DNA of 52,500 nucleotides from Prorocentrum cordatum (GCA_963575745.1 CAUYUJ010007225.1:1-52500); one strand, 5' to 3'; numbered from the stretch's first letter, positions 28,801 through 40,697 are shown. The notes: generated by a model from the letters alone, not told the origin. Program-made: numbers and translations.

Positions 28801-29339
28801 TGGAACGAGCCGAATACGGTTTGGTTCACCCTCTGGAAACTACACAGCGTCTCCTGCCGAGGGAGCCGCACTCCGAGAGCCAAGACCCCTTCGCAGATTA
28901 CTAGGGATGTGCGCCCCCAGGGCCGTGGATCCTGGCGCAGATGGCGATCGAACCGTCCTGTGCCGAACTGTGCTGCGTCATGCTATGTTGAACTGTGCTG
29001 TGCGTTCACTGCACCGACCTTGCAGACGTGCTGCAGAGGATTTTTGCATGGATTTCTGCCAATGCAGGACCCCGAAACGGCGAGCGAAAAACGAAACGAA
29101 TTTCACGTGGATGCTTTGTAGTTTTCATTCCTGGCAAAAAAAAACGCACTAAATCCGGAACGTCATTCTCCAGGGCAATTTGGGACCATCCCATTGTTTT
29201 CCGAACGAAAGCCGGTCTGTAATGTTGGCGCCATGAGTGCTTTACTGCGGTGTGGACCAAGTCGCCCTTGGCATCCGAATCCTGGCCGAATGGATCGGGA
29301 TCTTGAACTCGGGCCGCCTGCTCGCACGTTCGATTCCGA

Positions 29340-29480
29340 AGCGGGGCGAACCGAGAAAGGGCGAGGCCAAATCGAAACGGCACGCACCGACAGTGGACGG
29401 ACCGAAACGCGGAGAGCCGAAGCGCAACAAACTTAGACACGACGAACCGAGACAATACGAACCGAGACGAATTCCGAAAC
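29340..29480 (+). repeat. ACCGAAACG-type short-period repeat, copy 2
   Basis: Second, directly oriented copy of the repeat at 28,640-28,800. Both lie in the presumed intron of the secreted-protein gene. Confidence 0.65.
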
Positions 29481-29672
29481 CAAACTGAGCAGGTCCATCG
29501 TAAATCCAACGGAACCCAGATAAAAACAAGCCACCGAATGGGTCGAGAGTTCCGATGCCTCCACCTGATGGTCCGTCCCCTCATCCTCCTCCCGCTCGCT
29601 TGTTGCGAGATTTACATGATAGCTTCTTCCTGGAGGCCCGCAGTGACTCCCGCTCTGCAGGCTCAATACTAC

Positions 29673-29847
29673 TCCAGATTTCGTAATAAAAGGGAGGGGG
29701 TCTGGACCCTCCAAGACAAGCCATTTCAGACCTCCCCCGTGGGAGAACCCTCCAAAACATCGTCCCCAGACCCCCCCAGGCCCTCCACGATAGCCTGGAA
29801 AAGACCCCCCGAAATGAGACCCCCCTCCCTTTATTACGAAATCTGGA
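29673..29847. mobile_element. Small MITE-like element with 28-bp terminal inverted repeats
   Basis: Left arm 29,673-29,700 begins TCCAGATTTCGTAATAAA and runs on into AGGGAGGGGG. The right arm 29,820-29,847 is its inverse with one length difference in the A run. The 120-bp interior encodes nothing. No clear target duplication is visible. It lies just past the presumed donor of the signal-peptide exon. Confidence 0.6.
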
Positions 29848-29867
29848 ATAATCAAAATCACGTTGAA

Positions 29868-30017
29868 GAGTAATAGCCCTGGGTCCTTGAATCCAGTCCG
29901 CAGAGCTGCCGCCTCTGAACCGTTCGGTCCATGAACTGACATCGGCATGAACTGCATTTCGGCGCCCACAATGGAATCGAGCGCACAAGCCACCGCAAAG
30001 GTCAGTAAACGTGGCAT
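29868..30017 (-). CDS. First exon with signal peptide (secreted protein)
   Basis: From the ATG at 30,015-30,017 the minus strand encodes MPRLLTFAVACALDSIVGAE, a typical signal peptide with a likely cleavage after VGA. It continues as MQFMPMSVHGPNGSEAAALR and FKDPG, after which coding character stops at a GT (GTGATT) near 29,868. The frame is open further upstream to 30,122, and a GTGAGC near 30,090 could be the donor of an earlier exon. The signal peptide, with PAN-like and VWD-like exons downstream on the same strand, supports one secreted protein spanning about 24.2-30.0 kb with large repeat-filled introns. Confidence 0.5.
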
Positions 30018-30122
30018 GGTTGAGTTGACGAAAGCCAAGAAGAAAGTGTACCAGTAGATATTAACTTGCGAATGTGAGACCACGAAGCGCTCACCTCGCG
30101 AGTCTTGAGCACAGATGGCCAT

Positions 30123-30640
30123 GGAAGGGAGAAGGAGAGCTGTATGGAACGTTTACCTCACGCTGATCGACTACTCCCCCAAACGATGTTCACACGAACG
30201 GGTTATTGCTTGCTTTGATCCCCAAGCGACACTTTCACTATGCGATTAATCCGTGCGTCGGCAAGACCTGGATCTGTGTGTTGTATGTTCCTCTGGCCCA
30301 CAGGGTTAGGGGCCTTGCCGTCACTGTCTTGCACAGCTGTGTTCTTGAGCTCGAGGCCTCTTTTCTCGTTCGTCGTCGATCGTGCCGAGTCGCTGCCCCC
30401 CCACCCACACCTCCCGCACTGATGTCCCCCACCGGCTTCCCCGCTGAACGAACATTTCAAAGACGGCATACCAAGCACTTTAGACGCCCAAGGGGGCTCG
30501 AAGGTAAGACATGGGGCCTCACGATGCGCTCCCAATGGCCCGAAGATGGTCCACGGAACGGCCCCTAGGGGCCCAAATTCTCCAAACTCAAACAGATGTT
30601 GTTGCGCGCATACTGCGTGTTCTACTATTAAGCTCCAGAC
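30123..30640. other. No supported gene
   Basis: A minus-strand frame (30,203-30,535) has a plausible tail (LELKNTAVQDSDGKAPNP) but no domain and no convincing splice sites. Confidence 0.3.
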
Positions 30641-30655
30641 GGCTCCGAAGTGGGC

Positions 30656-30768
30656 CCCCTCCTCCTCCTCCTCCTCCTCCTCCTCCTCCTCCTCCTCCTC
30701 CTCCTCCTCCTCCTCCTCCTACTCGTCCTCCTCATCCTCCTCCTCCTCCTCCTCTTCCTCCTGCTCCC
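30656..30768 (+). repeat. (CTC)n array
   Basis: CTC triplets with one CTA/CTCGTC interruption near 30,720. Confidence 0.95.
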
Positions 30769-30929
30769 TACTCCTCCCCGCCCTCCCGGGCAGGTCCATT
30801 TTTCTGCTCCGAAAAACTGGGCTTGCCTCCCCCCCGCTCCCCCAGAGCCCCGCGGATACAAAAAGGGGCCACATGTAACGGACTCAGAGAGGAACCAATT
30901 ACGATAGGACCGGCCACGATCCATCGTAC

Positions 30930-31165
30930 AGTACACTGCGTCCGCGCTCTGTCGGCAACGATCCCTCGGGCCTAGATCTCTCGTACATTATGCTGGGTTC
31001 ACGCTCCAAGGGTCACATCCCTAGTAAATTAACGAAATTCACGCTCCCTGGGCCACGATCATTCGTAGATTACGCTGCGTCCACGCTCCCAGGGCCACGA
31101 TCCCTCGTAAATCACGCTGCGTTCGCGCTCCCAGTTCCACGATCCCTCGTAAATCACGCTGTCCG
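30930..31165 (+). repeat. Tandem repeat, 42-bp unit, about 5 copies
   Basis: Units of the type CACGCTCCCAGGGCCACGAT then CCCTCGTAAATCACGCTGCG. The last two copies are nearly identical and the first is diverged. Confidence 0.8.
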
Positions 31166-32180
31166 CGCACACGACAGCGTGGATGAAGACCCTCCCTTCC
31201 GCAGACAGAGCGTTCGCCCAACCAGCATCTTACATCCGATGTGTGTGTGGGTTCATCTGGTGCACTCGTCAGTGTGCGACGTTTTGCACACTGTGCCATC
31301 GACGATGTTCGATCGCAATTAGCACTTCCGTCTGCTGCTCGCGCTTGAGGACCCTCTGCGCCGCCGATTTCAAAGTGGGTATATCTGGACCCCCAGGGGC
31401 CCGAGTATATCCATATCCACCGCCTCCCTAGGTCCAGGAAGATTGGTTCCCAAGGCGCTGTATGTGCATAAACCCCAGCCTCGGAAGCTCGAGGCACGAC
31501 ACGCCCCAGATAGGTGTCCACGCCTGGAAAGTTTTCCTGGACGCGGGCAGAAGATTGTTTTTTTCCCCTGCAGGGAGCTCAAGAGGGCCAGCAGGGTCCC
31601 AGGGCCTCGGACGGTGAACGACAACACGACCACCGCGGCATAATGGCCCACGCCACATGGCCGAACAGCGGTGAAGAAATAAGGCAAAGCGCAGCGGCAC
31701 CGCACATGCACGCGAAGTAGACGGAGGCTGTCCTGCGAACGTGGCCGAAATTACGGCAACAAGTCCCAGGAGAAAAGGAGGAAGGAGGACACATACTGGG
31801 CGCGGGCAGAAGATGCTTGAAATCAACAGGATAAAAACCTATGAGACCAAATCATAAGACAAGCCAAGCTCGAATTGGCCAGACTAGACGGGATTGGGCC
31901 AGCCTGCCCTTGACTAGGCTGGTGCCGATGGCTAATTCAACCTGCGAGGAGTTGAAACCTGACCAAACCTGAACCTACATGAGGAGGATTCGGTTTTGAG
32001 AGGGGTGTTCAGGGATTTCCGAAGGCGGTCGACGGCTCCCAAAAAAAATCCGGAGACGTTCGGGAGACTTCCGAACATCCCAAAGGCTCAAGGCCTCCTG
32101 AGTAGAACCTCGACTTCAGTTTTGTGTGCTCTTGAAGGGCTTCCTCTATCACCATTTGCCGACTGAGGGGGAGGATGGCA
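31166..32180. other. No supported gene
   Basis: Unique-looking sequence. GCGGGCAGAAGAT occurs twice (about 31,546 and 31,803). TTGTTTTTTTCCCCTGCAG at 31,555-31,573 is a good plus-strand splice acceptor, but the frames behind it are short and unrecognised. Confidence 0.35.
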
Positions 32181-32560
32181 GTCATGCTGGGCCCAAGAAT
32201 CCCCTAAGATCGCCCAAACATCACCCGAAAGACCTCTCAGATCGCCCCATGACAGCCCGAGAGCCCCAGCACGGCTCCAAGAGGGCCCCAGGACGGCCTA
32301 AGAGGCTTCCGAGACGCCCAAGATAGCCTCTAAGACGGCCTTGAAGCGCCCAAACAGGGCCGCAAGTCGGTTCAGAAATTCCCGCGACGGTTTCCGACAG
32401 CGTCAGGCAAACCAGGAACGCCTTAAGACAGCCAAAGAGGCCCCCAAGAAGCCCTAAAGGCCCCCCAGAGGCACCCAAGCAAGCCCGCGAGGAGGCCCTC
32501 AGGAGATCTCCAAGAGGCCCAGAAGGAAGCTCTCAGGAGGTCCTAAGAGGCGCCCAACTG
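32181..32560 (+). repeat. CCAAGA-family repeat
   Basis: CCAAGAGGCC, CCAAGATAGCC and GCCCCAAGA-type motifs every 10-30 bases, same orientation as the copies at 4.9, 22, 41.5 and 50.8 kb. From 32,561 to 33,040 I see no gene; a GGCCACA-TTACAACG motif recurs about five times between 32,755 and 33,010. Confidence 0.75.
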
Positions 32561-33043
32561 GCGTAGGGAAAGAGGGCGGGAACGTGGAATCGACGGAGAG
32601 GATAATTAGAATGGTTAGAGGGCAAGGGGGCCGAGGTGGGGAGAGGAGCGAGGAGGAAGGAATTATGGAACATCGGGGAAGGAGATAGTGGGCGGGAGCG
32701 GGGAGGCGAGGCGGAGGGAAGCTCGAGGGGCGTGAAACGGCAGTGGAGGGAAGGGGCCACAAAGGGTTACAACGAAAACCGAATCGCCCTCCAGGCCAGA
32801 GAGGCCCTTAGTAAGCCTCTGAACTGAGGGCCGCATCGGGGCCACACCAGGTTACAACGCAGGCCAGGCCATCGTGGGGGCCACATATGCAAGGCCACAA
32901 CAAGTAACAACGAATGCCGCCCCCCCACTGGGCCACACCAATTACAACGAAGGCCGGGCCGCCCTCCAGGTCAGACATCTGAGGCCACATCATGTTACAA
33001 CGTAGGCCTGGAACGCCCTCCAGGTCACATCGACATCTGCCCT

Positions 33044-34375
33044 GGTACCCCAATACATACATACATACATACATACATACATACGTACGTACGTACGTAC
33101 GTACGTACGTACGTACGTACATACATACATACATACATACATACATACACACAGGCATACATACATACATACATACATACATACATACATACACACGCAC
33201 ACACACACATACGTACATACATACATACATACATACAGACAGACAGACAGACAGACAGACAGACGGACATACATACATACATACACGCATACGTAGATGA
33301 ATTCATTCATATATGTATACATACACGTAGACATATACATGTAAGTATACTTATCATCATACCCATGCAATTACATATATATATATATGTGTGTGTACAT
33401 ATACAAGTACATATACAAATGCATGTTCTTGATACAGATACAAATACATAAACATGAATACACACATATACATATACGTACACATACATATATACAAATA
33501 CATATACATATACATATGCATGCATATTTACATATATACACACATATGCGTACAAGTACACATACGTATACGTGAACGTGTACATACACCTATACATATA
33601 CATGCAGACATACATGTACATACACAAACACAGTTATAAACACATGTACATACACATGTACTCATACATGTACAAGAACATCTACGTGTGCATATACATA
33701 GATGTCTGGACGTACATATGCATGTACAGCTACATATACAAGTACATATATAAAAATATGTACATGTCCATGTGCATGCGCATATGCATATACACCTACA
33801 TCTACAAATACGTATGCATGTGCATAAACATTCACGTAAAAAAATACATAGACATATACCTAAACATATATATATATATGTATATATGTATAAAAACATG
33901 TACACATACATACACATACACATACACCTATAAACATACATAAAGTGCATGAGATTACATACATACCTACATACATACATACATGCATGCATACATGCAT
34001 ACATGCATACATGCATGCATGCATGCATGCATACATGCATACATGCATACATGCATACATGCATACATGCATACATGCATACATATATATATATATATAT
34101 ACATATATACATGCATGCGTACACACGTACGGTTATAGCTAGATAAAACACCTACATATATTACAGACATTCCATTACGTACGTACAGAAATACGCACAT
34201 ACGGACATGTCTACATGTACACACATGTCTATGCATATATATATATATATATGTATATGTTCCCACCCATATACAAAGATACATATGTACACGTATACAT
34301 ATATATATACGTTTACAGATAATTGCATGTATGCAAATACACATACTTGCATATATGTCCACAACTATGTCTATA
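33044..34375 (+). repeat. ATAC/ACAT tetranucleotide-rich region (about 1.3 kb)
   Basis: Blocks of ATAC, TACG (33,083-33,120, a self-complementary GTAC run), ACAC, ACAG and ATGC/ATAC (33,980-34,085) repeats with cryptically simple sequence between. Tyr/His/Ile/Cys-rich reading frames on both strands are artefacts. Confidence 0.95.
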
Positions 34376-34394
34376 CAGTATGATACTGGAGAAG

Positions 34395-34950
34395 AAGCTC
34401 ACGGGCTATAGGACTACAGTGCAATAAGGATATAGGGCTATAGGGCTATAGGTCTATAGGGTCATAGGGATCAAGGACTATAGGGCTATAGGGTTATCGG
34501 CCTATAGGGCTATAGGACTATAAGGCTATGGGGCTTTCGGGCTAATAGGGCTATGGGGCTATAAAGCTATAGGGCTATAGGGCCATAGGTGTATAGCGCT
34601 ATAGGCCTATAGGGCTACAGGGCTATAGGGCTATAGGGCTACAGGGCTATAGGGCTATAGGGCTAAAAGGCTTTAGGGCTATCGGGCTCTAGGGCTATGG
34701 GGCTATAAAGCTATAGGGCTATAGGGCCATAGGTGTATAGGGCTATAGGGCTATTGGGCTGTAGAGCTGTAGGGCTATTAGGGCTACAGGGCTATAGGGC
34801 AATAGGGCTATAAGGTTACAGGGCTATAGGGCTATAGGGCTATAAGGTTACAGGGCTATAGGGCTATAGGGCTATAGGGCTACAGGGCTATAGGGCTATA
34901 GGGCTATAGGGCTATGCAACTATAGGGCTATAGGGCTATAGGGCTACCAG
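34395..34950 (+). repeat. TATAGGGC octanucleotide array
   Basis: About 60 copies of an 8-9 bp unit (TATAGGGC, with TACAGGGC and TATGGGGC variants). The array ends abruptly at a short CACCCGGGCACC block. Confidence 0.95.
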
Positions 34951-35329
34951 GCACCCGGGCACCCAAGCACCTGGGGCACCCACGGGCACCCGGGAACCAG
35001 GGCCTGGCCACCGAAATCGGCGACGTAGGTAACCTACACATCTAAATCCGGTAGGACCCCTACGGTGGCAAGCTCCTCGTCGAGGGGCAACGAAAGAAAT
35101 AAACAAAAAAAAGGCTGGCTCCGAGGGTGAAACATCGAGCTGGAATCGCTACGTTCCTGGGCTGGGTGGGTTATCGGACACTTACCGGGGATCAATGGGC
35201 GATCGGGGGTCGATGCACACCTCCCCTGAGCCTACAGTCGTCGTGCTGCAGGGCACGGAGGTGGTGGTGCTGCAGGGCACGGCGGTGCGGTGGCAGCAGG
35301 GGGCGGACGTCACTCGCCAGTCCCTTCCT

Positions 35330-35960
35330 CGTCACGATGCTCTGCATCGGGGGTGGGGGCGGGGCGCCTACTCAAGCAAGGCTTGCGGCGTTTCCCTTAT
35401 GCTGAAGAAAAGGCTCCAGGTGCTACAGCTGTTCACCCCACCTCCTGCGATCCGTGGCCGAGCGGGGGGCGCCCGGATTCGGCGCGACTTGCTGGTGCTT
35501 GTCCTGCATTTCCCCGTACGTGATCTCCTGCACGTAATCATCACTGGACGCCATGATCACTGGACGCCATCATCACCTGGACGGAATGGTGTCTGATGGG
35601 AGCCCCCGTCCGTACGACGCCGCTCGTCTGCGCGGATTTGAACGATGGCGTGGGGCTCGTCAAGTCCGAGGCCGGGGTTTTCAAGCCCTTGTCGGACGCG
35701 ATCGGCGACGTGGCGGCTGCGCTGGAGCACCACTCCAGCACCGCATGGCGGAGGCTGTGCGAGGACTGGCACGTGGCGATGGTGAACACGTTCTACGAGG
35801 GCTATACCTTCTCGGGGCCGTGGCAACCGTAGCAGGCCCGACATCATCGCGATCCCACAAGCCCTCATGCCGAGCGTGTCCGACTGCAAGCCGCTCTACT
35901 CCATCGGAGACAGGCGATCAGGGCTCGCGGGCGCCGTGACCACACGCTCCTGCTCGTCTC
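35330..35960 (+). pseudogene. APE-type endonuclease of LINE 1
   Basis: Pieces in more than one frame. GRGAYSSKACGVSLMLKKRL (about 35,360-35,415) is the central strand of LINE APE domains. CADLNDGVGL (35,631-35,660) resembles the Asp-x-Asn loop. NTFYEGYTFSGPWQP (to 35,829) and then, one frame over, RPDIIAIPQALM form the Arg-Pro-Asp segment that precedes the C-terminal strands. RRDHTLLLVS (about 35,935) is the Asp-His pair. The enzyme would nick target DNA to prime reverse transcription. Frameshifts near 35,825 and elsewhere inactivate it. Confidence 0.55.
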
Positions 35961-35964
35961 AGTC

Positions 35965-37049
35965 ATGGTTGTACCAATGCATCCTGAGCTGCTGCCCAAG
36001 GCCCGGCAGGTGCAGTGGAATTTGGACGAGTGCATGGTGGCGATGAGGCAGCACAAAGGCAAACATACCTTCCTCCAGACGCTGGAGTCCAAATGCAGCC
36101 TGGTCCCCCCGAGGGCGCTCGAGGAGGAAGCTGGACCCGACGAGGTGTGGGACGATCTCGCGGGTGCGGTGCGGGATGCAAGCCTGGAGCACTTCGGCCT
36201 CAAGCGGTACGACACGGAGGACATCGAGAGTGCGACTGCTGCTCGCAAGTGCCTGCTGATGAAGCGGGCCGCTATCCGCGCCACTTACGCCCTTGAGGGC
36301 GAGCGCGAGAGGGAGGGCAGAAATCCCGCGAGAGAGAGCCCCAGGCCCAGGATGAGCAGGCGGATGCCCAGCTCACCCGATGTCAGGAGGAGCTGAAGGA
36401 GGTCACGAGGCGCCTGCACACCCTCCAGCGACAGCAGAGGCGACGCCTACCCAAGATGCGGAGCGATGCCCTGGCTGAGGCGGAACGTGTTGGCGATGCT
36501 GCCACTATGTGGAGGATGGCCCAACTACTGGGCGAGCGGTCGCGGGGGGGTCGACGTCGGGTCTACGCCACACCGAGGTTGGAGCACACGGCTGCAGCCC
36601 GGCGGCAGATGATGCAGAGCGTGGGGTGCAAGGGCGGCTACTCGGCCACAGAGCTGGATCAGCGGCCGTACCGCGAACAGCTACGACAAGGCCCTCTCCT
36701 TCGGCGCCTTCCCGTTGTGGAGGCTCAGGAGGCGGCCGACCGCGACCTAGCCGAACTTGAGGAACGGATGCGGAGGATGATGCCTCCCCGGCATGCTGCT
36801 CCGCCCTGGTCGGCGCCTGTTCCGATATGGCAGATGTGCCTAGGGCCGCAGATCGCTGTCGCCAGAGGCGAGGGCATCGGTTATCGAGTCGAGCCTCCGA
36901 GTATGCACCACTTCAGCTCCCGCCTGCGGCAGTGCTTCACGCTGATCCGCATGTACTCCACGGCACCGCTGGCCTGGTCGCGGTAGCGAGCGGCGGACAT
37001 TGGCCGCATCATCCACGTCACTTGCCCTGTCGGCAAGGCGTACACGTCC
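35965..37049 (+). pseudogene. LINE 1 linker between endonuclease and reverse transcriptase
   Basis: Frames at 35,965-36,396 (QVQWNLDECMVAMRQHKGKH, LEHFGLKRYDTEDIE) and 36,456-36,986 (Arg/Glu-rich helices, then FTLIRMYSTAPLAWSR) give a charged helical linker and the start of the reverse transcriptase fingers. A TAG at 36,984 and frame changes show decay. Confidence 0.5.
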
Positions 37050-39059
37050 GTGCTGATGGCGCGACCGGTGCGCGAGAAGGCCTCACCCATGGACTTCGGC
37101 TTAGTCCCCCGGCGATCGCGCGAGGGGGCCCTCGTTACGACGGCGGTGGTGGCCGAGCGGGCTGCGCACTACGGACTGACGACGATCACGAGCTTCAGGG
37201 ACCTCAGCAAGGCTTTCCGGTGCCCGTCGCTGGAGGATATGGAGCAGGGTCTCGACCAGATGCTTCTGGATGAGGACGCTGACAACGTTAAGCAGAGGGT
37301 CAGGGACTACCACTGCGAGGTCGAGACGGCGGAGGGCATCCTGCGCATGAAGACTGGCCAAGGGGTGCTCATCGGCGACTCGGTAGGGCCACCGCTCTTC
37401 TTGGAGGTCTTCTCTCCTGTGGCCCTGCAGTGGGCCGTCGCGGACTCCATGCGGCCCGACACCGAGATGCTGGAGGTGCGGTCCATCGTCTCCCAGATGG
37501 TGCTCGATCTCAGCCTGACGAAGGACGCGGACGATCTGTGTAAGCGGTTCGTCTCTTGGTGCCACAACACTGTCGTTGCCAACCACAAGGCGTCTGACTC
37601 GCTGTTGGACCGTCTGCTTGAGCCGAGGGGCTACGCGCAGAACATCACGAAGCAGCACACCATGTGCGCCTTCCGTGGACCGGGCGCTCGCGCCCAGACG
37701 CGGGCATTTTACGGCAATAAGTTGGCGGTCAGGGGCAATTGTTCTGTGGTCGCACGGTATCTGGGGCCGATGCTGCACTACCGGGGGGCCCAGGCGCTGG
37801 AGTTGAAGGCGCGCGTCGCTGCTGCCGCCAGGGGTTTCTGGGAGATGGGCCGCTTCTGGAAGTCCGAGGCCTCGGTAGAGACAGTCCGGCAGGTCTTCCG
37901 ATCTAAGGTGTTGGGGACCCTACTCTCGTGGGCGGCGGCGGTGGTGCCAACGTCGTCGTGGCTGTCGACGCTCCGTCGCGCGGCTATCCGACTGGGCAGG
38001 TCTGCGCTGGGGGCGAGGGCTACTCGCAGTTATTTGGCGGAGGAGGGCTACCAGCACAGGGCGATGCCCACCCAGATTATCCGCCAGATGCTGCAGATGG
38101 CCGACGTTGAGCAGGAGATTCGGGCCATGCGTCTCGGCTTCTACATCCGCATGCTGCGCCAACCCTTGGACCACGAGATAGAGCCCACGGCGTTGTTCGG
38201 TCAGCTGCCTTTCGCACTGGAGGAGATTCGTTTGGCGGACGGGCGGCTGGGCCCTGGGGCGTCTCCCATGGCCCGGTGCTTGGTGGAAGACGTGAGGGTG
38301 CTGTTGGTTGGCTCCGAGCAGGAGGATTTGCTGGCGGAGTGGGAGATGCGCCCCATGAGGCTGCTCGCCTCTGGCGCCCTTCGCGACGAAAAGTTTTACG
38401 ATTGGACCCAAGGGTACTGCGCGTGCAAGGCTGGGCTGATCAGTTCCCCCCCACGCGGGAGGTGGCGCCTGCGGTTAGGCACCGCTGGTGGACCCTGCAC
38501 GGCAGCGAATTCCTTCCTGATCGTGAGCCTCCTACTTTCATCGCTATCGGGGACTTTGATTTCGTTTGTCAAGAGCCGTGGGGCGAGGGAGTATGCGGAG
38601 CTGTGTTTGATGCGGAGTGTGCGTTGCTGTGTCACAAGATCCGTCGTCATCGATATCGGTCTGTGGATCGTCCCTGCTGAGATCGTCTGCCCTCTCTGCG
38701 GAGCTCGGTCTCCAACGCTGCCATCGCACTACAGCCACTTCTTCGAGGAACACTTCGTGGGCCGACGGCCTCAGCTTGCGCCCCCGCACACTCCTGCGCC
38801 CTTTCTGCGCCGGCATGGCGGTCGAGGCTCCCCAGTGGCCGCTCGCGCTGGCGGGGCCAGCTGGCGGCGTGGCTGCTCCGGCGGCCGGCGGGCCTCCAGC
38901 CGAGGAGGGTGCGGCGGCGCCTCAGGACGGAGCAGGGAGCGTAAGTGGACGAGGACGAGGACGAGGGCGCAGCCGGGGGGCGCGGCAAGGTGCAGCCCAA
39001 GGCGAAAGGGGCGACCAAGCGAGGGGCGAAGCGGTTGGACGACTTCGAGGAGACCCTGA
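37050..39059 (+). pseudogene. Reverse transcriptase of LINE 1 with C-terminal zinc finger
   Basis: A 669-codon frame. TTITSFRDLSKAF (37,180-37,220) holds the motif A Asp. MKTGQGVLIGDSVGPPLFLE is motif B. DLSLTKDADDLCKRFV is motif C, with Asp in place of the usual aromatic (Tyr/Phe-Ala-Asp-Asp), a one-base change. The connection and thumb regions (VARYLGPMLHYRGAQALELK, FRSKVLGTLLSWAAAVVP) and an Arg-rich helical tail follow. Near 38,690 CPLCGARSPTLPSHYSHFFEEH is a CX2C...HX4H-type zinc finger. After about 38,770 the frame loses coding character and the next segment is read in another frame. The upstream fingers are broken, so the protein is inactive even though this frame is open. Confidence 0.7.
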
Positions 39060-39600
39060 AACTGCTCGCCCGCCTCGTCCTCATCCACGACCTGCAGATC
39101 CGAGACCTCGAGTCGGCCACCTACCTCACGATCAAGCTCCTGCACGACCATCCAGTAGTCAAGGCCGTGAAGGATTTGGGCAAGGCCTACAGCGCCGCGT
39201 GCCACGGCAAGAGCCCCAAAGTCCACAGACGGGGCCGCCCACAGCGTACCAGGTGGAGGCGACGGCACGGGCCCTGGCCAATTCCGTCGAGCTTCAGGGC
39301 TGAGACCTGGCGGGCTCGTCCGGGAGATGCACGAGAAGTTCACAGACCGGCAGTCCCTCTACGAGGTGGTGACGTTTTTCAAACACAAAGACATGCACGA
39401 CCAGCGCCACTGCCGCCTGTGCCACGAGGTCGTGAAGTGCTACAAGATGGCGATGCTCAAGGTCGGGGCGGTGCAGCTTCAGGGATCGGCTCCTCCCAAC
39501 GGGCTGTACCGCGCCCTGCAGCAGTGGGTGAGCCATCGGTCAGGAATGCCATCCTGCGGCTGACGGGGCGCGGCGGACAGGCTTCCTCGTGGCGGCCTCG
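38812..39600 (+). pseudogene. Basic/helical protein frames at the 3' end of LINE 1
   Basis: An Ala/Gly/Pro-rich start (38,815) changes frame near 38,950 to GRGKVQPKAKGATKRGAKRL followed by a helical domain (LKLLARLVLIHDLQIRDLES, LLHDHPVVKAVKDLGKAYSA). After another frame change, MHEKFTDRQSLYEVVTFFKH and CRLCHEVVKCYKMAMLKVGA run to about 39,545. It resembles a small RNA-binding ORF1-like protein of dinoflagellate LINEs, but its place after the reverse transcriptase is odd. It could be the 5' end of a second, head-to-tail copy. Confidence 0.4.
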
Positions 39601-40029
39601 GTCCGCGCCTGAGGCGGCAGGCCCCGGAGGCGCCCTGCCTCCTCCTGCGCCTCGGTCGGGCCGCCCACCTGGCAGCGGCGCTCGGGGCGCGGCGGCAGGC
39701 GAGGCCGCGGCGGGCGACCGCGGTGTGCGCGAGCTCGCGGCCTCTCCCATCGCGCGCGTGGAGGAGCAATGAGGGCGTCGGAGGTTCCAAACTTTTTACT
39801 GGGGTCCGGGGGGCCACCGGAGAAACCGGCCCACTTCTGTCAAAATGGGTCGGGTTTCGTCTTTGGTTTTTGTGTGTGTGATGTACCGGCCTATCCGCGA
39901 TTTGATCCCAGGGGGGCTTCTTGGCCTTCCTTGTTCGGTCTCGGACCCCATGCTCCGTCGCTCGAGGAGGGGCTCTGCAGATGCGGCGGCGCCCATCGTA
40001 CCTGGCGCCCAGGCGTCCGATGATGATGC

Positions 40030-40533
40030 ACATGTAGGTGGGAAGTATGTGTATACGTATTTGAGTATAAACACAAACACACACACACATGTGTGTACAT
40101 ATGTATATGTGTGCATATACCTATATATATATATATATGTATATATGTGTATATGTAAAATATAATAAAATATTATATATGTATGCATACATGTATATCT
40201 ACGTATAAGTGTATGTATTTGTACGTGTATAAGTGTAGGCATGTATACATAAGCGTATGTACATATGCAAATGCAATGAAATATGCGCATGCTTCTGAAT
40301 GTGTAAATGTATGGGAGGATGTATATCAATACAGATGCGGACAGATAGATAATAGATATGTGCGTGTGTGTGTGTTCAAAGTTCCTATATACGTATATAT
40401 AGATGTGTGTGTGCATGTACGTGTATGTGTGTGTATATGTATGTGTGTGAAAATGCATATCTATGTGTGGATATAAGTGTAAACGTGTAGAAATGCATCC
40501 AACTATATGTATACATATACACACATACATACA

Positions 40534-40565
<32 letters not shown>

Positions 40566-40607
40566 CATACATACATACATACATAGATACATACATACAT
40601 ACATACA

Positions 40608-40639
<32 letters not shown>

Positions 40640-40697
40640 CATACATGCATGCATGCATACATACATACAAACAAACAAACAAACATACATACATACC
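40030..40697 (+). repeat. GTAT/ACAC then ATAC tetranucleotide array
   Basis: Cryptically simple TG/TA-rich sequence to about 40,500, then nearly pure ATAC (40,523-40,697) ending in CAAA/CATA units. Confidence 0.95.

Larger units (their letters stand above)
35330..39770 (+). mobile_element. LINE-type non-LTR retrotransposon 1 (decayed)
   Basis: Endonuclease remnants (35.3-36.0 kb) precede a reverse transcriptase frame (37.05-39.06 kb) in the same direction. A second frame set follows (38.8-39.6 kb). The 3' end is probably within 39.8-40.05 kb, where GT-rich sequence leads into an ATAC array. A similar ATAC array lies on the 5' side (33.0-34.4 kb). Boundaries are approximate and no target duplication was identified. 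Confidence 0.7.

Noticed and set aside
33000-34370. Tyr/Cys/Val- and His/Ile-rich frames
   Set aside because: Produced by ATAC/ACAT tetranucleotide repeats.
34395-34950. Interstitial telomere
   Set aside because: The unit is TATAGGGC, not the TTTAGGG heptamer expected for dinoflagellates.
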